In this document: piece after piece, positions 8,334 to 18,215 of the stretch
Layout: the number at the start of each line of letters is the position of its first letter
Numbering within the stretch: the stretch's first letter is position 1
NCBI RefSeq assembly: GCF_026586805.1
Contig: NZ_JAPFHA010000005.1
Span: 62,001 to 126,000, forward strand
Direction: 5' to 3'
From: Niveibacterium sp. 24ML
Lineage (GTDB): Bacteria; Pseudomonadota; Gammaproteobacteria; Burkholderiales; Rhodocyclaceae
DNA: 64,000 nt
Notes under the pieces: generated by a model
The model's database searches: none
What the model was told of the DNA's origin: nothing
What the model saw: only the letters and a program-made list of their open reading frames with translations
Translations under genes and position numbers: made by a program

Positions 8334-8978
8334 CTATTCGCGCCAGGCGCGCACGATGATGTCGCGCAGGATGTGCAGGCGGGCGTGGAAGAAATGATCC
8401 GCGCCCGGTATCACGACGACCGGCACTTCAAGCGGTTGCGCCCAGGCAAGCACGTTTTCCAGCGGTACCGTTTCGTCGCGGTTGCCGTGGATCACGATGG
8501 CGTCGGGCGTGACTGCTTCGGTGTCGTAGGTGCGCGCGCCGTCGATGAAGCCCGATGCCGTGCCCACCAGCACCAGCCGCTTCACCGGCCGCCCGGCCTC
8601 GGCGAGGCGCTTGGCGACCCGAGTCTGCACAAACGCACCGAAGGAAAAACCGGCCAGCACCAGCGGCCCGTCGCCATAGTTCGCTTGCGCCCAATCGATC
8701 AGGGCCAGCACGTCGGTGGACTCGCCGTCGCCATGATCGTGCGTCCCGGCCGTGCCACCCACGCCGCGAAAGTTCGGCCGCAGCGTGCAGTAGCCCAGAT
8801 CGCGCATCGTGCGTGCCAGCGTGTGGGCCACCTTGTTGGTGTTGGTGCCACCAAACAGCGGATGCGGGTGGGCAACGATCGCCAGCCCGTGCGCGCCTTC
8901 GGGCGTATCGCGCAGCACCTCGATCGGCCCGACCGGCCCATCGACGAAGATCTTCTCGGTCGGCAGCGCCTTCCTCAT
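8334..8978 (-). CDS. alpha/beta hydrolase
   Basis: A 214-aa cytoplasmic alpha/beta hydrolase of the small COG2945 type. The oxyanion strand reads AIVAHPHPLFGGTNTNKVAHTLA, the nucleophile elbow is GFSFGAFV, an acidic residue follows in IHGNRDETVP, and the catalytic histidine is in GADHFFHARL. These are the hallmarks of this family of probable esterases. The neighbour upstream is a 2Fe-2S ferredoxin-like gene and downstream is a GST. Substrate unknown. Confidence 0.88.
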   Translation of the reverse strand: MRKALPTEKIFVDGPVGPIEVLRDTPEGAHGLAIVAHPHPLFGGTNTNKVAHTLARTMRDLGYCTLRPNFRGVGGTAGTHDHGDGESTDVLALIDWAQANYGDGPLVLAGFSFGAFVQTRVAKRLAEAGRPVKRLVLVGTASGFIDGARTYDTEAVTPDAIVIHGNRDETVPLENVLAWAQPLEVPVVVIPGADHFFHARLHILRDIIVRAWRE

Positions 8979-9030
8979 GCCTGGGCCTCCTGCGTGCGCC
9001 GGGCCGCAAAGCGCGTGAGCATGCGGGCTG

Positions 9031-9342
9031 TCATTTCAGCTTGAGCCGTTCGACGACCTTGCCGCCGACGATGTGCGAATCGACGATCTCGTCGATGTCG
9101 CTCTTGTCGACGTAGGTGTACCAGGTGCCCTCGGGGTACACCACCAGCACCGGGCCTTCGTCGCAGCGATCAAGACAACCGGCCTTGTTCATCCGCACCT
9201 TGCCCGGCCCGCTGAGCTTGAGCGCCTTTATGCGGTCTTTCGCATAGGCCTGCAGTTCAGCCGCGCCGTGGTCGGCACAGCAGGATTCGCCCTCCGGGCG
9301 CTGGTTGCAGCAAAAGAAAACATGGTGCTTGAAGTAACTCAT
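9031..9342 (-). CDS. (2Fe-2S) ferredoxin-domain protein, thioredoxin-like
   Basis: A 103-aa protein starting MSYFKHHVFFCCNQRPEG. Cysteines at the N-terminal CC, in ESCC and in AGCLDRCDEGP form the pattern of thioredoxin-fold 2Fe-2S ferredoxins. The tail YPEGTWYTYVDKSDIDEIV is typical of the stand-alone family common in betaproteobacteria. The start is the ATG before SYFKHH; the upstream frame lacks similarity. It is the first gene of the minus-strand run to 6904. Role in electron transfer is inferred from the fold only. Confidence 0.88.
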   Translation of the reverse strand: MSYFKHHVFFCCNQRPEGESCCADHGAAELQAYAKDRIKALKLSGPGKVRMNKAGCLDRCDEGPVLVVYPEGTWYTYVDKSDIDEIVDSHIVGGKVVERLKLK

Positions 9343-9726
9343 TGAAGAGATCTCGAAAGAGAGGCGGCCGGTGACCGCGCGATTCCTGGATGCGTTGCGA
9401 AGCTGCAGCGGTCGAACTGCCCGCCGAAGACGATAACGAACCCGGATGCTAATCCATGCGCGTGCAGCGTGCCCGAGCAAGCGCGCGTATCTCACGCAAC
9501 TCGCGGCTCGCGAGGCCCGCTTTCGCTGCGCAGGGGCACTCGTCTACCCAAGAGGGAGTCGGCGTCGGCTCGTTTTACATCCAGCCATTTGGCATTCTGA
9601 TTGAATGCGTCAAGCCCTCGATTTCACGAGCTTTATCGCCTATGGCCCACAACCTGCTTGTGTCCTCGCGGCAGCGTTTTGGCCTACCGCTACGTTCCCC
9701 CAAAACTTGAAACTGTGGAGTCTTTG
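9343..9726. other. intergenic region between divergent genes
   Basis: This 384-bp stretch separates the ferredoxin gene from the PEP-CTERM gene. I see no convincing coding region in it. The only regulatory candidate is TTGGCATTCTGATTGAAT at 9589-9606, which has a -24-like GG and a -12-like GA instead of GC, so it is only a near match to a sigma-54 promoter. Confidence 0.5.
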
Positions 9727-10530
9727 ATGAACCGCTTCATCCGTAATTCACTTGCCGCGATTGGTTTTGCGGCGCTGGCAATTCCTGCTCAAGCAGGTCT
9801 GATCATCGGCGGCGACGCAGTCGATAAGGCTTCGGCCACCTCGATCGTTGACATCGTATTTGCCATCGACACCTCCGGCTCGATGATCGACGACATCGCC
9901 GCCATTGGCGCTGCGGCAAACACCGCCGTCAAGAACCTCCAGTGCCCGATGACCGACTGCTACGTCCGTGCGCGTTTCATGGGCATCAGCGGCACATCGG
10001 GTTCGTTGTTCAACGAGTCCGTGCGCAACTACGTGCTCGCCAAGGGCGGTTCACCGATCACCAACAACACCGAAGACAACGGCTGGGCCGTTGTTGATCT
10101 CGTGAAGTACTTCGATTGGGGCTCCGATGCAGCTGCCGGCCAGAAGAACTACCACGCAATCGTGACCATCGGTGACGAAGGCACAGAGAACGGGGAACCG
10201 GTAAACGCCCTTGATTTCGTCGCAGCGAAGGCAGCGAACGAAGCGGCGATCAACGAGAGCGTGCTGCTGTTCTCCTGGGTGACCGATGACCCGTATCCCG
10301 GCGTTCCCAACCTGTTCAAGGCCATGGCCGTGGGCGGTAACCCGGGTAATGGCGATACCTACGGCAACACCGGTGGCGCCTACCTTGCTGGTCTGCAGGG
10401 TGTCGATGTCCAGACCCGTCTGCAGGAAATCATTTGTGACGCCGCCACGGGCAACGACGTGCCGGAACCGGCATCCCTGGGGCTGGTGCTGCTCGGGCTT
10501 GCTGGTCTGAGCCGCATGCGCCGTCGCTAA
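9727..10530 (+). CDS. PEP-CTERM secreted protein with von Willebrand A domain
   Basis: A 267-aa secreted protein. A signal peptide (IGFAALAIPAQA) is followed by a vWA domain with an intact MIDAS start, DTSGSM, near residue 54, and further conserved segments (ITIGDEG-like VTIGDEGTENG). The C-terminus reads VPEPASLGLVLLGLAGL then RMRRR, a complete PEP-CTERM sorting signal: VPEP motif, one hydrophobic helix and an Arg-rich tail. Proteins with this tail are processed by exosortase and released to or anchored at the cell surface, usually with exopolysaccharide. No exosortase gene is in the window. A strong terminator follows. Confidence 0.93.
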   Translation: MNRFIRNSLAAIGFAALAIPAQAGLIIGGDAVDKASATSIVDIVFAIDTSGSMIDDIAAIGAAANTAVKNLQCPMTDCYVRARFMGISGTSGSLFNESVRNYVLAKGGSPITNNTEDNGWAVVDLVKYFDWGSDAAAGQKNYHAIVTIGDEGTENGEPVNALDFVAAKAANEAAINESVLLFSWVTDDPYPGVPNLFKAMAVGGNPGNGDTYGNTGGAYLAGLQGVDVQTRLQEIICDAATGNDVPEPASLGLVLLGLAGLSRMRRR

Positions 10531-10569
10531 ACGGCATTGGCGCGCAGGCGCCATTCGCCCAAAGTGACA

Positions 10570-10600
10570 AAACGGCCCCGCTTCGCGGGGCCGTTTGCTT
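10570..10600 (+). terminator. Rho-independent terminator after the vWA PEP-CTERM gene
   Basis: AACGGCCCCGC (10571-10581) pairs perfectly with GCGGGGCCGTT (10585-10595) around a TTC loop. The stem is flanked by an A on the 5' side and TGCTT on the 3' side. It lies 40 bp after the stop codon and 100 bp before the beta-lactamase start, so it should insulate the two genes. Confidence 0.8.
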
Positions 10601-10681
10601 TGGCGCGCAGCGGGCGAGCCAGGGGAAGGCGTACCAGGCGCAGCTGATATCCTTGAACCAACACTTCGCAGACGTTCCGGC

Positions 10682-11500
10682 ATGACATTCCTCAACGCCC
10701 GAATTGCGCTCCTTGCCTTGCTGTGGCTGCTCGTGTCACCTGTGAGTGCGACAGAAACCTGGCAAGCGCATACCGCGCTGAATCGCCACTTCAAACAGGC
10801 CGGCCTGGTCGGCACCATCGTCGTGTTCGACGATGCCAGCGGCGCCTGGGCCGCATCCGATTCGGCCCGCGCCTACGCCCGCTACCTGCCGGCCTCCACC
10901 TTCAAGATCCCCAACACCCTGATCGCGCTCGAAAGCGGCGTCGTGGCCGACGAGCAGGCGGTGTTCAAGTGGGACGGCAAGCGCCGCTTCCTTGACGCCT
11001 GGAACCAGGACCAGACGCTGCAGTCCGCCTTCCAGGTTTCGGCGGTGTGGACTTACCAGGAGATCGCCCGCAAGGTCGGCGCGCCGGCGATGCAGCAATA
11101 CCTGTGGGCCTTCCGCTACGGCAATGCGCGGCCCACGCCCAAGCTCGACAGCTTCTGGCTCGATGGCGATCTGCGGATCTCGGCGGTCGAGCAGATCGAA
11201 TTCCTGCGCCGTTTCAACGAGGGCGCCTTGCCGCTCTCGCCGCGCACCACCGCAATCGCCCGCCGCATCATGCTGCGCGAAGAGGCCGACGGCCTGCGCC
11301 TGTTCTACAAGACCGGCTGGGCCGACGACGCGAAGCCGCCAATCGGCTGGTTCGTCGGCTGGCTCGAACGGCCCGCCGGCAAGGTCTACTTCGCGCTGAA
11401 CATGGACATGCCCAAGGGTATGGAGCAGGCCCCGCTGCGCGAGAAAATTGCCCGCGCCGTGCTGAACGAACTTGGCTACCTGCCGGCACGCAGCAACTGA
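10682..11500 (+). CDS. class D (OXA-type) beta-lactamase
   Basis: A 272-aa secreted serine beta-lactamase. A signal peptide ([16 protein letters not shown]) leads into the penicillin-binding fold. All class D motifs are present: the active-site serine and lysine in PASTFKIPN, the SxV motif as SAV, the YGN motif in FRYGNARP, a tryptophan in SFWLDGDL, and the KTG motif in FYKTGWAD. It would hydrolyse penicillins in the periplasm; the spectrum cannot be predicted. It is followed after 119 bp by uvrA on the same strand. Composition is like the rest of the chromosome and there are no flanking mobile genes, so it looks intrinsic rather than acquired. Confidence 0.93.
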   Translation: MTFLNARIALLALLWLLVSPVSATETWQAHTALNRHFKQAGLVGTIVVFDDASGAWAASDSARAYARYLPASTFKIPNTLIALESGVVADEQAVFKWDGKRRFLDAWNQDQTLQSAFQVSAVWTYQEIARKVGAPAMQQYLWAFRYGNARPTPKLDSFWLDGDLRISAVEQIEFLRRFNEGALPLSPRTTAIARRIMLREEADGLRLFYKTGWADDAKPPIGWFVGWLERPAGKVYFALNMDMPKGMEQAPLREKIARAVLNELGYLPARSN

Positions 11501-11619
11501 GGCTCGCATTCGGGGCTGGTGTTTTGTACAGTGTCGAGTCCGGCGCGCGAACCAAGTGCACCGGACCCGCTCGAACAGCCATCGCCATCCGCGGCGGCAA
11601 AGACCAAGAAGGCTCCACC

Positions 11620-14600
11620 ATGACACGCCAGGCCCCCGATTCCGCCAACACCATCCAGATCCGTGGTGCGCGCCAGAACAACCTGAAGAATCTGGACATC
11701 GACCTCCCGACCGGCGAGCTGATCGTGGTGACCGGGCCCTCCGGCTCGGGCAAGAGTTCGCTGGTGTTCGACACGCTCTACGCCGAGGGCCAGCGCCGTT
11801 ACGTCGAGACCTTCTCGCCCTACGCGCGGCAGTTCCTTGACCGCATGGACAAGCCGCAGGTCGATCGCATCGACGGCGTGCCGCCCGCCATCGCCATCGA
11901 CCAGACCAACCCGGTGCGCACCTCGCGCTCCACGGTCGGCACGATGACCGAGCTGAACGACCACCTGAAACTGCTGTTCGCGCGCTGCGGCCACCTGCAT
12001 TGCAAGCGCTGCGGCGCGCCGGTGAAGCGCGATAGCGCCGAGACCATCGCGGCGGCGCTCACCGAGCGCACCAAAGACGAGGACCCGCGCCTCGCGCTGG
12101 TCGCGCCGGTGGCGATTCCCGCCAACTTCAGCGAGGCCGAGATCCGCGCCGCGCTCGAAGCGCAGGGCTACGCGCGGATGCAGCCGGTGGGCGAGCGCAC
12201 GATGGCGGTCGTGGTCGACCGCTTCCGTTTTTCCAACGCCGAACCCGCGCGTCTGGCCGAGGCGCTGGAGGCGGCGCTGCGGCTGGCGAACGGCCGTGTC
12301 GAGGTGCATGTCGGCGGCGAGGTCGTCGCGGATGCGAGCAAGCCGGTGTGGAAGTTCTCCAGCGACCTGCACTGCGCCGAGTGCGACATCCACTACGCCG
12401 ACCCCACACCGGCGCATTTCTCCTTCAACAGCGCGGTCGGCGCCTGCGAGGCCTGCCGCGGTTTCGGCCGCGTCATCGGCATCGACCCCGGCCTGATCAT
12501 CCCCGACGAGTCAAAGAGCCTCGCCGACGGCGCGATCAAGCCCTGGCAGACCGAGAGCTACAAGGAATGCCAGACCGACCTCGCCAAGTTCGCCAAGAAG
12601 CATGGCGTGGCGATGGACATCCCCTGGCGCGACCTGCCCGAGGAACACCGCCGCTGGGTCTTCGAGGGCGACGAGGGTTGGGTGAATTGGGACAAGTCCT
12701 GGCCCGGCAAGTGGTACGGCGTGCGCCACTTCTTCGACTGGCTGGAGACCAAGGCCTACAAGATGCACATCCGGGTGCTGCTGTCGCGCTACCGCGCCTA
12801 CACGCCCTGCACCGTGTGCGACGGCGCGCGGCTCAAGACCGAGCCGCTGCTGTGGCGTGTCGGCACCCGCGAAGACGCGGACCGTGCGCTGGCACCTAAC
12901 CTGCACCGCTTCCGCCCGCACGGGGTGGCGATGCGCGCCGAGGTGTTCGACACGCTGCCCGGCCTCAATGTGCAGGACGTGATGCAGCTGCCGATCGCGC
13001 GTGCCAAGCAGTTTTTCGACACCCTCGCGCTTCCCGGCAACCTCGACCAGGCCACCGAGCAGCTGCTGGGCGAAATCCGCAGCCGCCTCGGCTTCCTCTG
13101 CGATGTCGGGCTCTCCTACCTCACGCTGGATCGCCAGAGCCGCACGCTCTCCGGCGGCGAGGTGCAGCGCATCAACCTCACCACCGCGCTGGGCACCTCG
13201 CTGGTGAATACGCTCTTCGTGCTCGACGAGCCGTCGATCGGCCTGCACCCGCGCGACATGGACCGCATCAACGGCGTCATGCACCGCCTGCGCGACGCCG
13301 GCAACTCGCTGATCGTGGTCGAGCATGACCCGGCGGTGATGTTCGCCGCCGACCGCATCCTCGACATCGGCCCCGGCCCCGGCAAGCAGGGCGGCGAGAT
13401 CGTGTTCTGGGGCACACCGGACGAACTCCGTGCCCGTACCGACACGCTCACTGCCCAGTACCTCGGCGGCCACCGCCGCGTCGATGCGGGCCTCGCGCCG
13501 CGCGAAGTGGCCGAGTGGACGCCGCGCCTCACCTTGCGCGGTGCGCGCGCCAACAACCTGCGCGGCGTCGATCTCGCGCTGCCGCTGCACCGCTTCGTCG
13601 CGGTCACCGGCGTGTCAGGTTCCGGCAAGTCCACGCTGATCCAGGACGTGCTCTACCCGGCGCTGCAGAAGCACTTCGGCCAGGCCAGCGAGGCGCCCGG
13701 CGCCTTCGACGCGATCGACGGGCTGGACGAAATCACCGGCGTGGTGATGGTCGATCAAACGCAGATCGGCAAGACCACGCGCTCCAACCCGGCCAGCTAT
13801 GTCGGCGCCTTCGACAGCATCCGCAAGCGCTACGCCGCGCTGCCCGAAGCCGCACAGCGCGGCTACACAGCGGGCACTTTCTCCTTCAACGCCGGCGACG
13901 GCCGCTGCCCCACCTGCGGCGGCAACGGCTTCGAGCATGTCGAGATGCAGTTCCTCTCCGACGTCTACATCCGCTGCCCGGACTGCGACGGCCGCCGCTT
14001 CCGTGCCGAGGTCATGGAGGTGAAGCTCGAAGGCCGCTCGATCGCCGACGTGCTCGACATGACCGTGGCCGAAGCGCTGGACTTCTTCTCGAAAGACGCC
14101 GAGCTGGCGCGCGCGCTGCAGCCGTTGGTCGACGTGGGGCTGGATTACCTCACGCTCGGCCAGCCGGTGCCCACGCTCTCCGGCGGCGAGGCGCAGCGCC
14201 TCAAGCTCGCCGGTCACCTCGCGCAAACCGCCGAGGCGCTGCACCGCAAGGGCAGCAAGGCGAAGAAGGCGGCACCCAAGGAACATCTACTTTTCCTGTT
14301 CGATGAGCCGACCACCGGCCTGCACTTCGACGACGTCGCCAAGCTGCTGCGCGCGCTCTCCAAGCTCGTCGATGCCGGCCACTCGGTGCTGGTCATCGAG
14401 CACAACCTCGACGTGATCGCCGCCGCCGACTGGGTGGTGGACCTCGGCCCCGAGGGCGGCGACGGCGGCGGTGCCATCGTGTTCGAAGGCAGCTCGGCGG
14501 CGTTGCTCGATGCCGACACCCACACCGGCCGCGCGCTTGCCGACTACCGCGCGCGCATTGCTGCGCCGGCGGGGTTCACCACAAAGGCCCAAAGAGCCAC

Positions 14601-17364
14601 TAAGGGCCACGAAGAAAAGCCGGGTAGTTCCTTTGTGGCCCTTGGCGGCCCTTCGTGCCTTCGTGGTGAAGCATTGCTCGCCGCCGAGCCCCGAGCGCAG
14701 TACGTCCCTGCGCGGCGCGACGCGATTGGTGTGGAGCGTGCGCGCGAGCACAACCTGAAGAACGTCTCGGTCGAGATTCCGCACCGCCGCTTTACTGTGG
14801 TTACCGGCGTGTCGGGTTCGGGCAAATCCACGCTGGCCTTCGACATCGTCTTCGCCGAAGGCCAGCGCCGCTACCTCGAATCGCTCAACGCCTACGCGCG
14901 GCAGTTCGTGCAGCCGGCCTCAAAACCGGACGTCGACGCGATCTACGGCATTCCGCCCACGGTGGCGATCGAGCAGCGAACCAGCCGTGGCGGGCGCAAG
15001 AGCACGGTGGGCACGCTCACCGAAATCCACCACTTCCTGCGCCTGATGTTCGTGAAGCTGGGCACCCAGCATTGCCCGGATTGCGACTGCGCGATCGAGC
15101 CGCAATCGCCCGACGCCATCGCCGCGCGCCTGCTGCGCGATTACAAGGGCCGCGAGGTCACGCTGGCCGCGCCGCTGGTCATCAACCGCAAGGGCCTCTA
15201 CACCGACCTCGCGAAGTGGGCCGCCAGCAAGGGCTACGGCCAGCTGCGGGTGGATGGCGACTTGCTGCCTACCAAGCCCTGGCCGCGGCTGGACCGCTTC
15301 AAGGAACACATCATCGAACTGCCGGTCGCCACGCTGAAAGTCGGCGCCCGCAACGAGCCCGAGCTGCGCGAAGCGCTCGCCAAAGCGCTGGAGTTCGGCA
15401 AGGGCGTGCTGCACCTCATCCACGACGAACAGGTCGTCGTGTTCTCCACCAAGCGCGCGTGCCCGTCTTGCGGCACCAGCTTCCCGGAACTCGACCCGCG
15501 CCTGTTCTCGTACAACTCCAAGCACGGCTGGTGCCCTGACTGCATGGGCACCGGCCACACGCTGCCCAAGTGGCTGCGCGACGCCATGCGCGACCCCGAG
15601 GGCGACGCCACCGCGGCCGAATTCACCGGCCTGCGCTACGAAGGCGAAGCGGGCGAAGACGAAGAGGTCGAGCCCGAAACCGAATGCGCCGCCTGCGAAG
15701 GCGCGCGCCTCAACCCCACCGCGCTCGCGGTGCGCTACCGCGACAACAGCATTGCGGACTATGCGCACCTGTCGGTCGAGGGGCTGGCGGACTGGGTCGG
15801 CACGCTCAAACTCGCGGGCCGCGAGGCCGAAATCGGCCGCGACATCGTCAGCGAACTCAAGTCACGCCTCGCCTTCCTGAAAGACGTGGGCCTCGGCTAC
15901 CTCGCGCTGGACCGCGCCGCGCCCACGCTCTCCGGCGGCGAGGCGCAGCGCATCCGCCTCGCCTCGCAGCTGGGCACCAACCTGCGCGGCGTCTGCTACG
16001 TGCTCGACGAACCCTCGATCGGCCTGCACCCGCGCGACAACGCCATGCTGCTCGACACGCTGCACGCGCTCGAAGCCAAGGGCAACACCGTGGTCGTCGT
16101 CGAGCACGACGAAGAGACCATCCGCCGCGCCCACCATGTCATCGACATGGGCCCTGGCGCCGGCACCCGCGGCGGCAACATCGTTGCAGAGGGCGACGCG
16201 GCGGCGCTGATGGCGGTGCCCGAATCGGTCACCGGCCGCACGCTGCGCGCGCCACTCGCACACCCGCTGCAACCGGCGCGGGTAGTCGATGCCGAGACGC
16301 CCATGGTCACCGTCGAAGGCGCAGCGCTGCACAATCTCAAGAACGTCACCGCGCAGATCCCGCTCGGCCGCCTCATCGTCGTCACCGGCGTGTCGGGCTC
16401 GGGCAAGTCCACGCTCGCGCGCGACGTGCTGCACAAGAACCTGCGCCGCCTCGTGGCCACGCAGGCCTTCAACAGCCGCACCAAGGGCGCGAAGGTGGTG
16501 CTGGAAGGCTGCGAGGCCATCATCGGCTGGCAGCCGGTCGGCCGCGTGCTCGAAGTCGACCAGACCCCCATCGGAAAGACGCCGCGCTCCTGCCCGGCCA
16601 CCTACATCGGCTTCTGGGACGCTATCCGCAAGCTCTACGCGGACAGCGAAACCGCGCGCCTGCGCGGCTGGGCACCGGGCCGCTTCTCCTTCAACACCGC
16701 CGGCGGCCGCTGCGATGCCTGCGACGGCCAGGGCCAGCGCACCGTCGAAATGAGCTTCCTGCCGGATGTGAAAGTGCCCTGCGACGTCTGCAACGGCGCG
16801 CGCTTCAACACCGACACCCTCACCGCCACCTGGCGCGGCAAGAGCATTGCCGACGTGCTGGCGATGGAGATCGACGAAGCGGTCGACTTCTTCGCCGCCC
16901 ACCCGACGATCCAGCACCCGCTCAAACTCCTGCAGGACGTCGGCCTCGGCTACCTCACCCTCGGCCAACCCTCACCCACGCTCTCAGGCGGCGAGGCGCA
17001 GCGCATCAAGCTCGTCACCGAACTGGTCAAGGTCAAGACCGACCCCGCCGCGCGCGCCCGCGCCAAAACGCCGCACACCCTCTACGTGCTCGACGAACCC
17101 ACCGTCGGCCTGCACATGGCCGACGTCGAAAAGCTCATCCACGTCCTCCACCGCCTCGTCGACGCCGGCAACACCGTGCTCGTCATCGAACACGACCTCG
17201 ACGTCATGGCCGAAGCCGACTGGATCGTGGATCTAGGCCCCGAAGGCGGCGACGGCGGCGGCGAAATCGTCTTCGCCGGGCCGGTGGCGAAATGCGTTAA
17301 GGCGAAGACGCATACGGGGAAGGCGTTGAAGGGGTTCCTCGCCTCACGGGTACGAGAAGCGTAG
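11620..17364 (+). CDS. uvrA: double-length excinuclease ABC subunit UvrA (tandem UvrA-UvrA)
   Basis: A 1914-aa protein containing two complete UvrA units, each about 940 aa. Four ABC ATPase sites are visible: Walker A motifs G(P/V)SGSGKS at about residues 39, 664, 1063 and 1590, and LSGGE signatures at about 510, 852, 1437 and 1788. Zinc-finger CxxC pairs occur in both halves (CAEC/CEAC, CTVC, CPTC/CPDC, then CPSC/CPDC, CAAC, CDAC/CDVC). UvrA scans DNA for bulky lesions with UvrB in nucleotide excision repair; a bacterial UvrA normally has about 940 aa and works as a dimer, so this chain is a covalent dimer. Residues 986-1017 at the junction are encoded by an inverted repeat. I chose the ATG before [17 protein letters not shown]. 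Confidence 0.93.
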   Translation: MTRQAPDSANTIQIRGARQNNLKNLDIDLPTGELIVVTGPSGSGKSSLVFDTLYAEGQRRYVETFSPYARQFLDRMDKPQVDRIDGVPPAIAIDQTNPVRTSRSTVGTMTELNDHLKLLFARCGHLHCKRCGAPVKRDSAETIAAALTERTKDEDPRLALVAPVAIPANFSEAEIRAALEAQGYARMQPVGERTMAVVVDRFRFSNAEPARLAEALEAALRLANGRVEVHVGGEVVADASKPVWKFSSDLHCAECDIHYADPTPAHFSFNSAVGACEACRGFGRVIGIDPGLIIPDESKSLADGAIKPWQTESYKECQTDLAKFAKKHGVAMDIPWRDLPEEHRRWVFEGDEGWVNWDKSWPGKWYGVRHFFDWLETKAYKMHIRVLLSRYRAYTPCTVCDGARLKTEPLLWRVGTREDADRALAPNLHRFRPHGVAMRAEVFDTLPGLNVQDVMQLPIARAKQFFDTLALPGNLDQATEQLLGEIRSRLGFLCDVGLSYLTLDRQSRTLSGGEVQRINLTTALGTSLVNTLFVLDEPSIGLHPRDMDRINGVMHRLRDAGNSLIVVEHDPAVMFAADRILDIGPGPGKQGGEIVFWGTPDELRARTDTLTAQYLGGHRRVDAGLAPREVAEWTPRLTLRGARANNLRGVDLALPLHRFVAVTGVSGSGKSTLIQDVLYPALQKHFGQASEAPGAFDAIDGLDEITGVVMVDQTQIGKTTRSNPASYVGAFDSIRKRYAALPEAAQRGYTAGTFSFNAGDGRCPTCGGNGFEHVEMQFLSDVYIRCPDCDGRRFRAEVMEVKLEGRSIADVLDMTVAEALDFFSKDAELARALQPLVDVGLDYLTLGQPVPTLSGGEAQRLKLAGHLAQTAEALHRKGSKAKKAAPKEHLLFLFDEPTTGLHFDDVAKLLRALSKLVDAGHSVLVIEHNLDVIAAADWVVDLGPEGGDGGGAIVFEGSSAALLDADTHTGRALADYRARIAAPAGFTTKAQRATKGHEEKPGSSFVALGGPSCLRGEALLAAEPRAQYVPARRDAIGVERAREHNLKNVSVEIPHRRFTVVTGVSGSGKSTLAFDIVFAEGQRRYLESLNAYARQFVQPASKPDVDAIYGIPPTVAIEQRTSRGGRKSTVGTLTEIHHFLRLMFVKLGTQHCPDCDCAIEPQSPDAIAARLLRDYKGREVTLAAPLVINRKGLYTDLAKWAASKGYGQLRVDGDLLPTKPWPRLDRFKEHIIELPVATLKVGARNEPELREALAKALEFGKGVLHLIHDEQVVVFSTKRACPSCGTSFPELDPRLFSYNSKHGWCPDCMGTGHTLPKWLRDAMRDPEGDATAAEFTGLRYEGEAGEDEEVEPETECAACEGARLNPTALAVRYRDNSIADYAHLSVEGLADWVGTLKLAGREAEIGRDIVSELKSRLAFLKDVGLGYLALDRAAPTLSGGEAQRIRLASQLGTNLRGVCYVLDEPSIGLHPRDNAMLLDTLHALEAKGNTVVVVEHDEETIRRAHHVIDMGPGAGTRGGNIVAEGDAAALMAVPESVTGRTLRAPLAHPLQPARVVDAETPMVTVEGAALHNLKNVTAQIPLGRLIVVTGVSGSGKSTLARDVLHKNLRRLVATQAFNSRTKGAKVVLEGCEAIIGWQPVGRVLEVDQTPIGKTPRSCPATYIGFWDAIRKLYADSETARLRGWAPGRFSFNTAGGRCDACDGQGQRTVEMSFLPDVKVPCDVCNGARFNTDTLTATWRGKSIADVLAMEIDEAVDFFAAHPTIQHPLKLLQDVGLGYLTLGQPSPTLSGGEAQRIKLVTELVKVKTDPAARARAKTPHTLYVLDEPTVGLHMADVEKLIHVLHRLVDAGNTVLVIEHDLDVMAEADWIVDLGPEGGDGGGEIVFAGPVAKCVKAKTHTGKALKGFLASRVREA
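14575..14670. repeat. palindromic repeat inserted in frame between the UvrA halves
   Basis: A 96-bp inverted repeat. The arms are 14575-14614 and 14631-14670 (33 of 40 positions identical, several others G-U compatible) around a 16-nt centre. It begins TTCACCACAAAGGC and ends CTTCGTGGTGAA. This type of sequence (TTCACCAC...GTGGTGAA) usually lies between genes. Here it contributes exactly 32 codons (FTTKAQ...CLRGE) to the linker between the two UvrA units and keeps the frame. Its length, 96 nt, is a multiple of three. Confidence 0.85.
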
Positions 17365-17462
17365 GTTGGGCTGAGCGATGGGAAACCCCGCCGACGTGTT
17401 GCATTGCTCGACGACAGCTAAGTAAGGACAATTCGGTCCATCCACTCAATCCGAGTCCAACT

Positions 17463-18215
17463 ATGGCAGTTGTCACCCCTGAACAGATCCTTGACGACCT
17501 TTGTGATTCCGTTTCCGAAGCGCTGCGTGACGGCTATTTGAAGCTCGTCAGTTACGGTAAAGGCCAGGCGCGGCGGGAGTCGACGGAGAACGAAGAAAAG
17601 ATCGGCAGTATCCTGCAGGCAACGGTCTCAAAGAATCCGCTCTTCAAAGGTGCGATGACATTCTCTGTTGCCCAGAATGGCAGCTGGTACGACTTTCTTG
17701 TGGAGTCGGGAGATGGGGGTATTTGGCTGCCCATCAACCTGAAGGTGTCTAGTTTGCGAGGAAACGACAACGTCGCATCGAAGGCCGGCCTCTACTATGC
17801 GATGACAGGTCAGCGCCCGGCGAATGCTGAAATCGCCAATTGGGAAGTCTTCTTCCAGAACCTCGCGGCCAACCTCAAACGTGAAGGCGCCACGAGCGAT
17901 TACTATTTTCTCGTGGTCGAGAAGAGCAAAAAGGGTGTTGGGCGCGTCTTCTGGACAAGTTTGCTAAAGCTATGTGATGCACGCCCCAATGGGAGCAATC
18001 CACCGTTCCAAGCCAAGTGGAGCGCCAACATTGAGCGTTCCAGCCGATCGCGCAGCGAGGCGGTTGATTATCTGTTGAACGTTGTCGGACAGACCTTCGT
18101 CCTGCGGGCGAGGGCTTTGGACTCGTTTAAAAAGCACGTTGTGCCGTGCCTTAGCACAACGGTGCAGACGGAATGGAGCGGAGACGGTCCCGAGGTCGAG
18201 GGAGAAGTAGATTGA
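17463..18215 (+). CDS. putative type II restriction endonuclease
   Basis: A 250-aa protein without signal peptide, adjacent to and overlapping (by 4 nt) a DNA adenine methyltransferase gene. The segment WYDFLVES followed by WLPINLKVSS (residues about 78-100) resembles the PD-(D/E)xK nuclease core: an acidic residue, then a strand with xxK; the second acidic position reads N (INLK). Length and layout recall EcoRV (245 aa), but I cannot claim homology. An upstream-cleaving nuclease role is inferred from the pairing with the methylase. The gene and its partner are visibly poorer in G+C than their neighbours, which suggests horizontal transfer. Confidence 0.6.
   Translation: MAVVTPEQILDDLCDSVSEALRDGYLKLVSYGKGQARRESTENEEKIGSILQATVSKNPLFKGAMTFSVAQNGSWYDFLVESGDGGIWLPINLKVSSLRGNDNVASKAGLYYAMTGQRPANAEIANWEVFFQNLAANLKREGATSDYYFLVVEKSKKGVGRVFWTSLLKLCDARPNGSNPPFQAKWSANIERSSRSRSEAVDYLLNVVGQTFVLRARALDSFKKHVVPCLSTTVQTEWSGDGPEVEGEVD

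Noticed and set aside
9589-9606. Sigma-54 promoter upstream of the vWA PEP-CTERM gene
   Set aside because: The -12 element reads GA instead of GC and the distance to the start is about 120 bp; too weak for a confident call.
15570-17300. 576-codon Arg-rich frame inside uvrA
   Set aside because: It is the +1 frame of the UvrA second half, with Arg/Pro/His bias expected from GC-rich codons.
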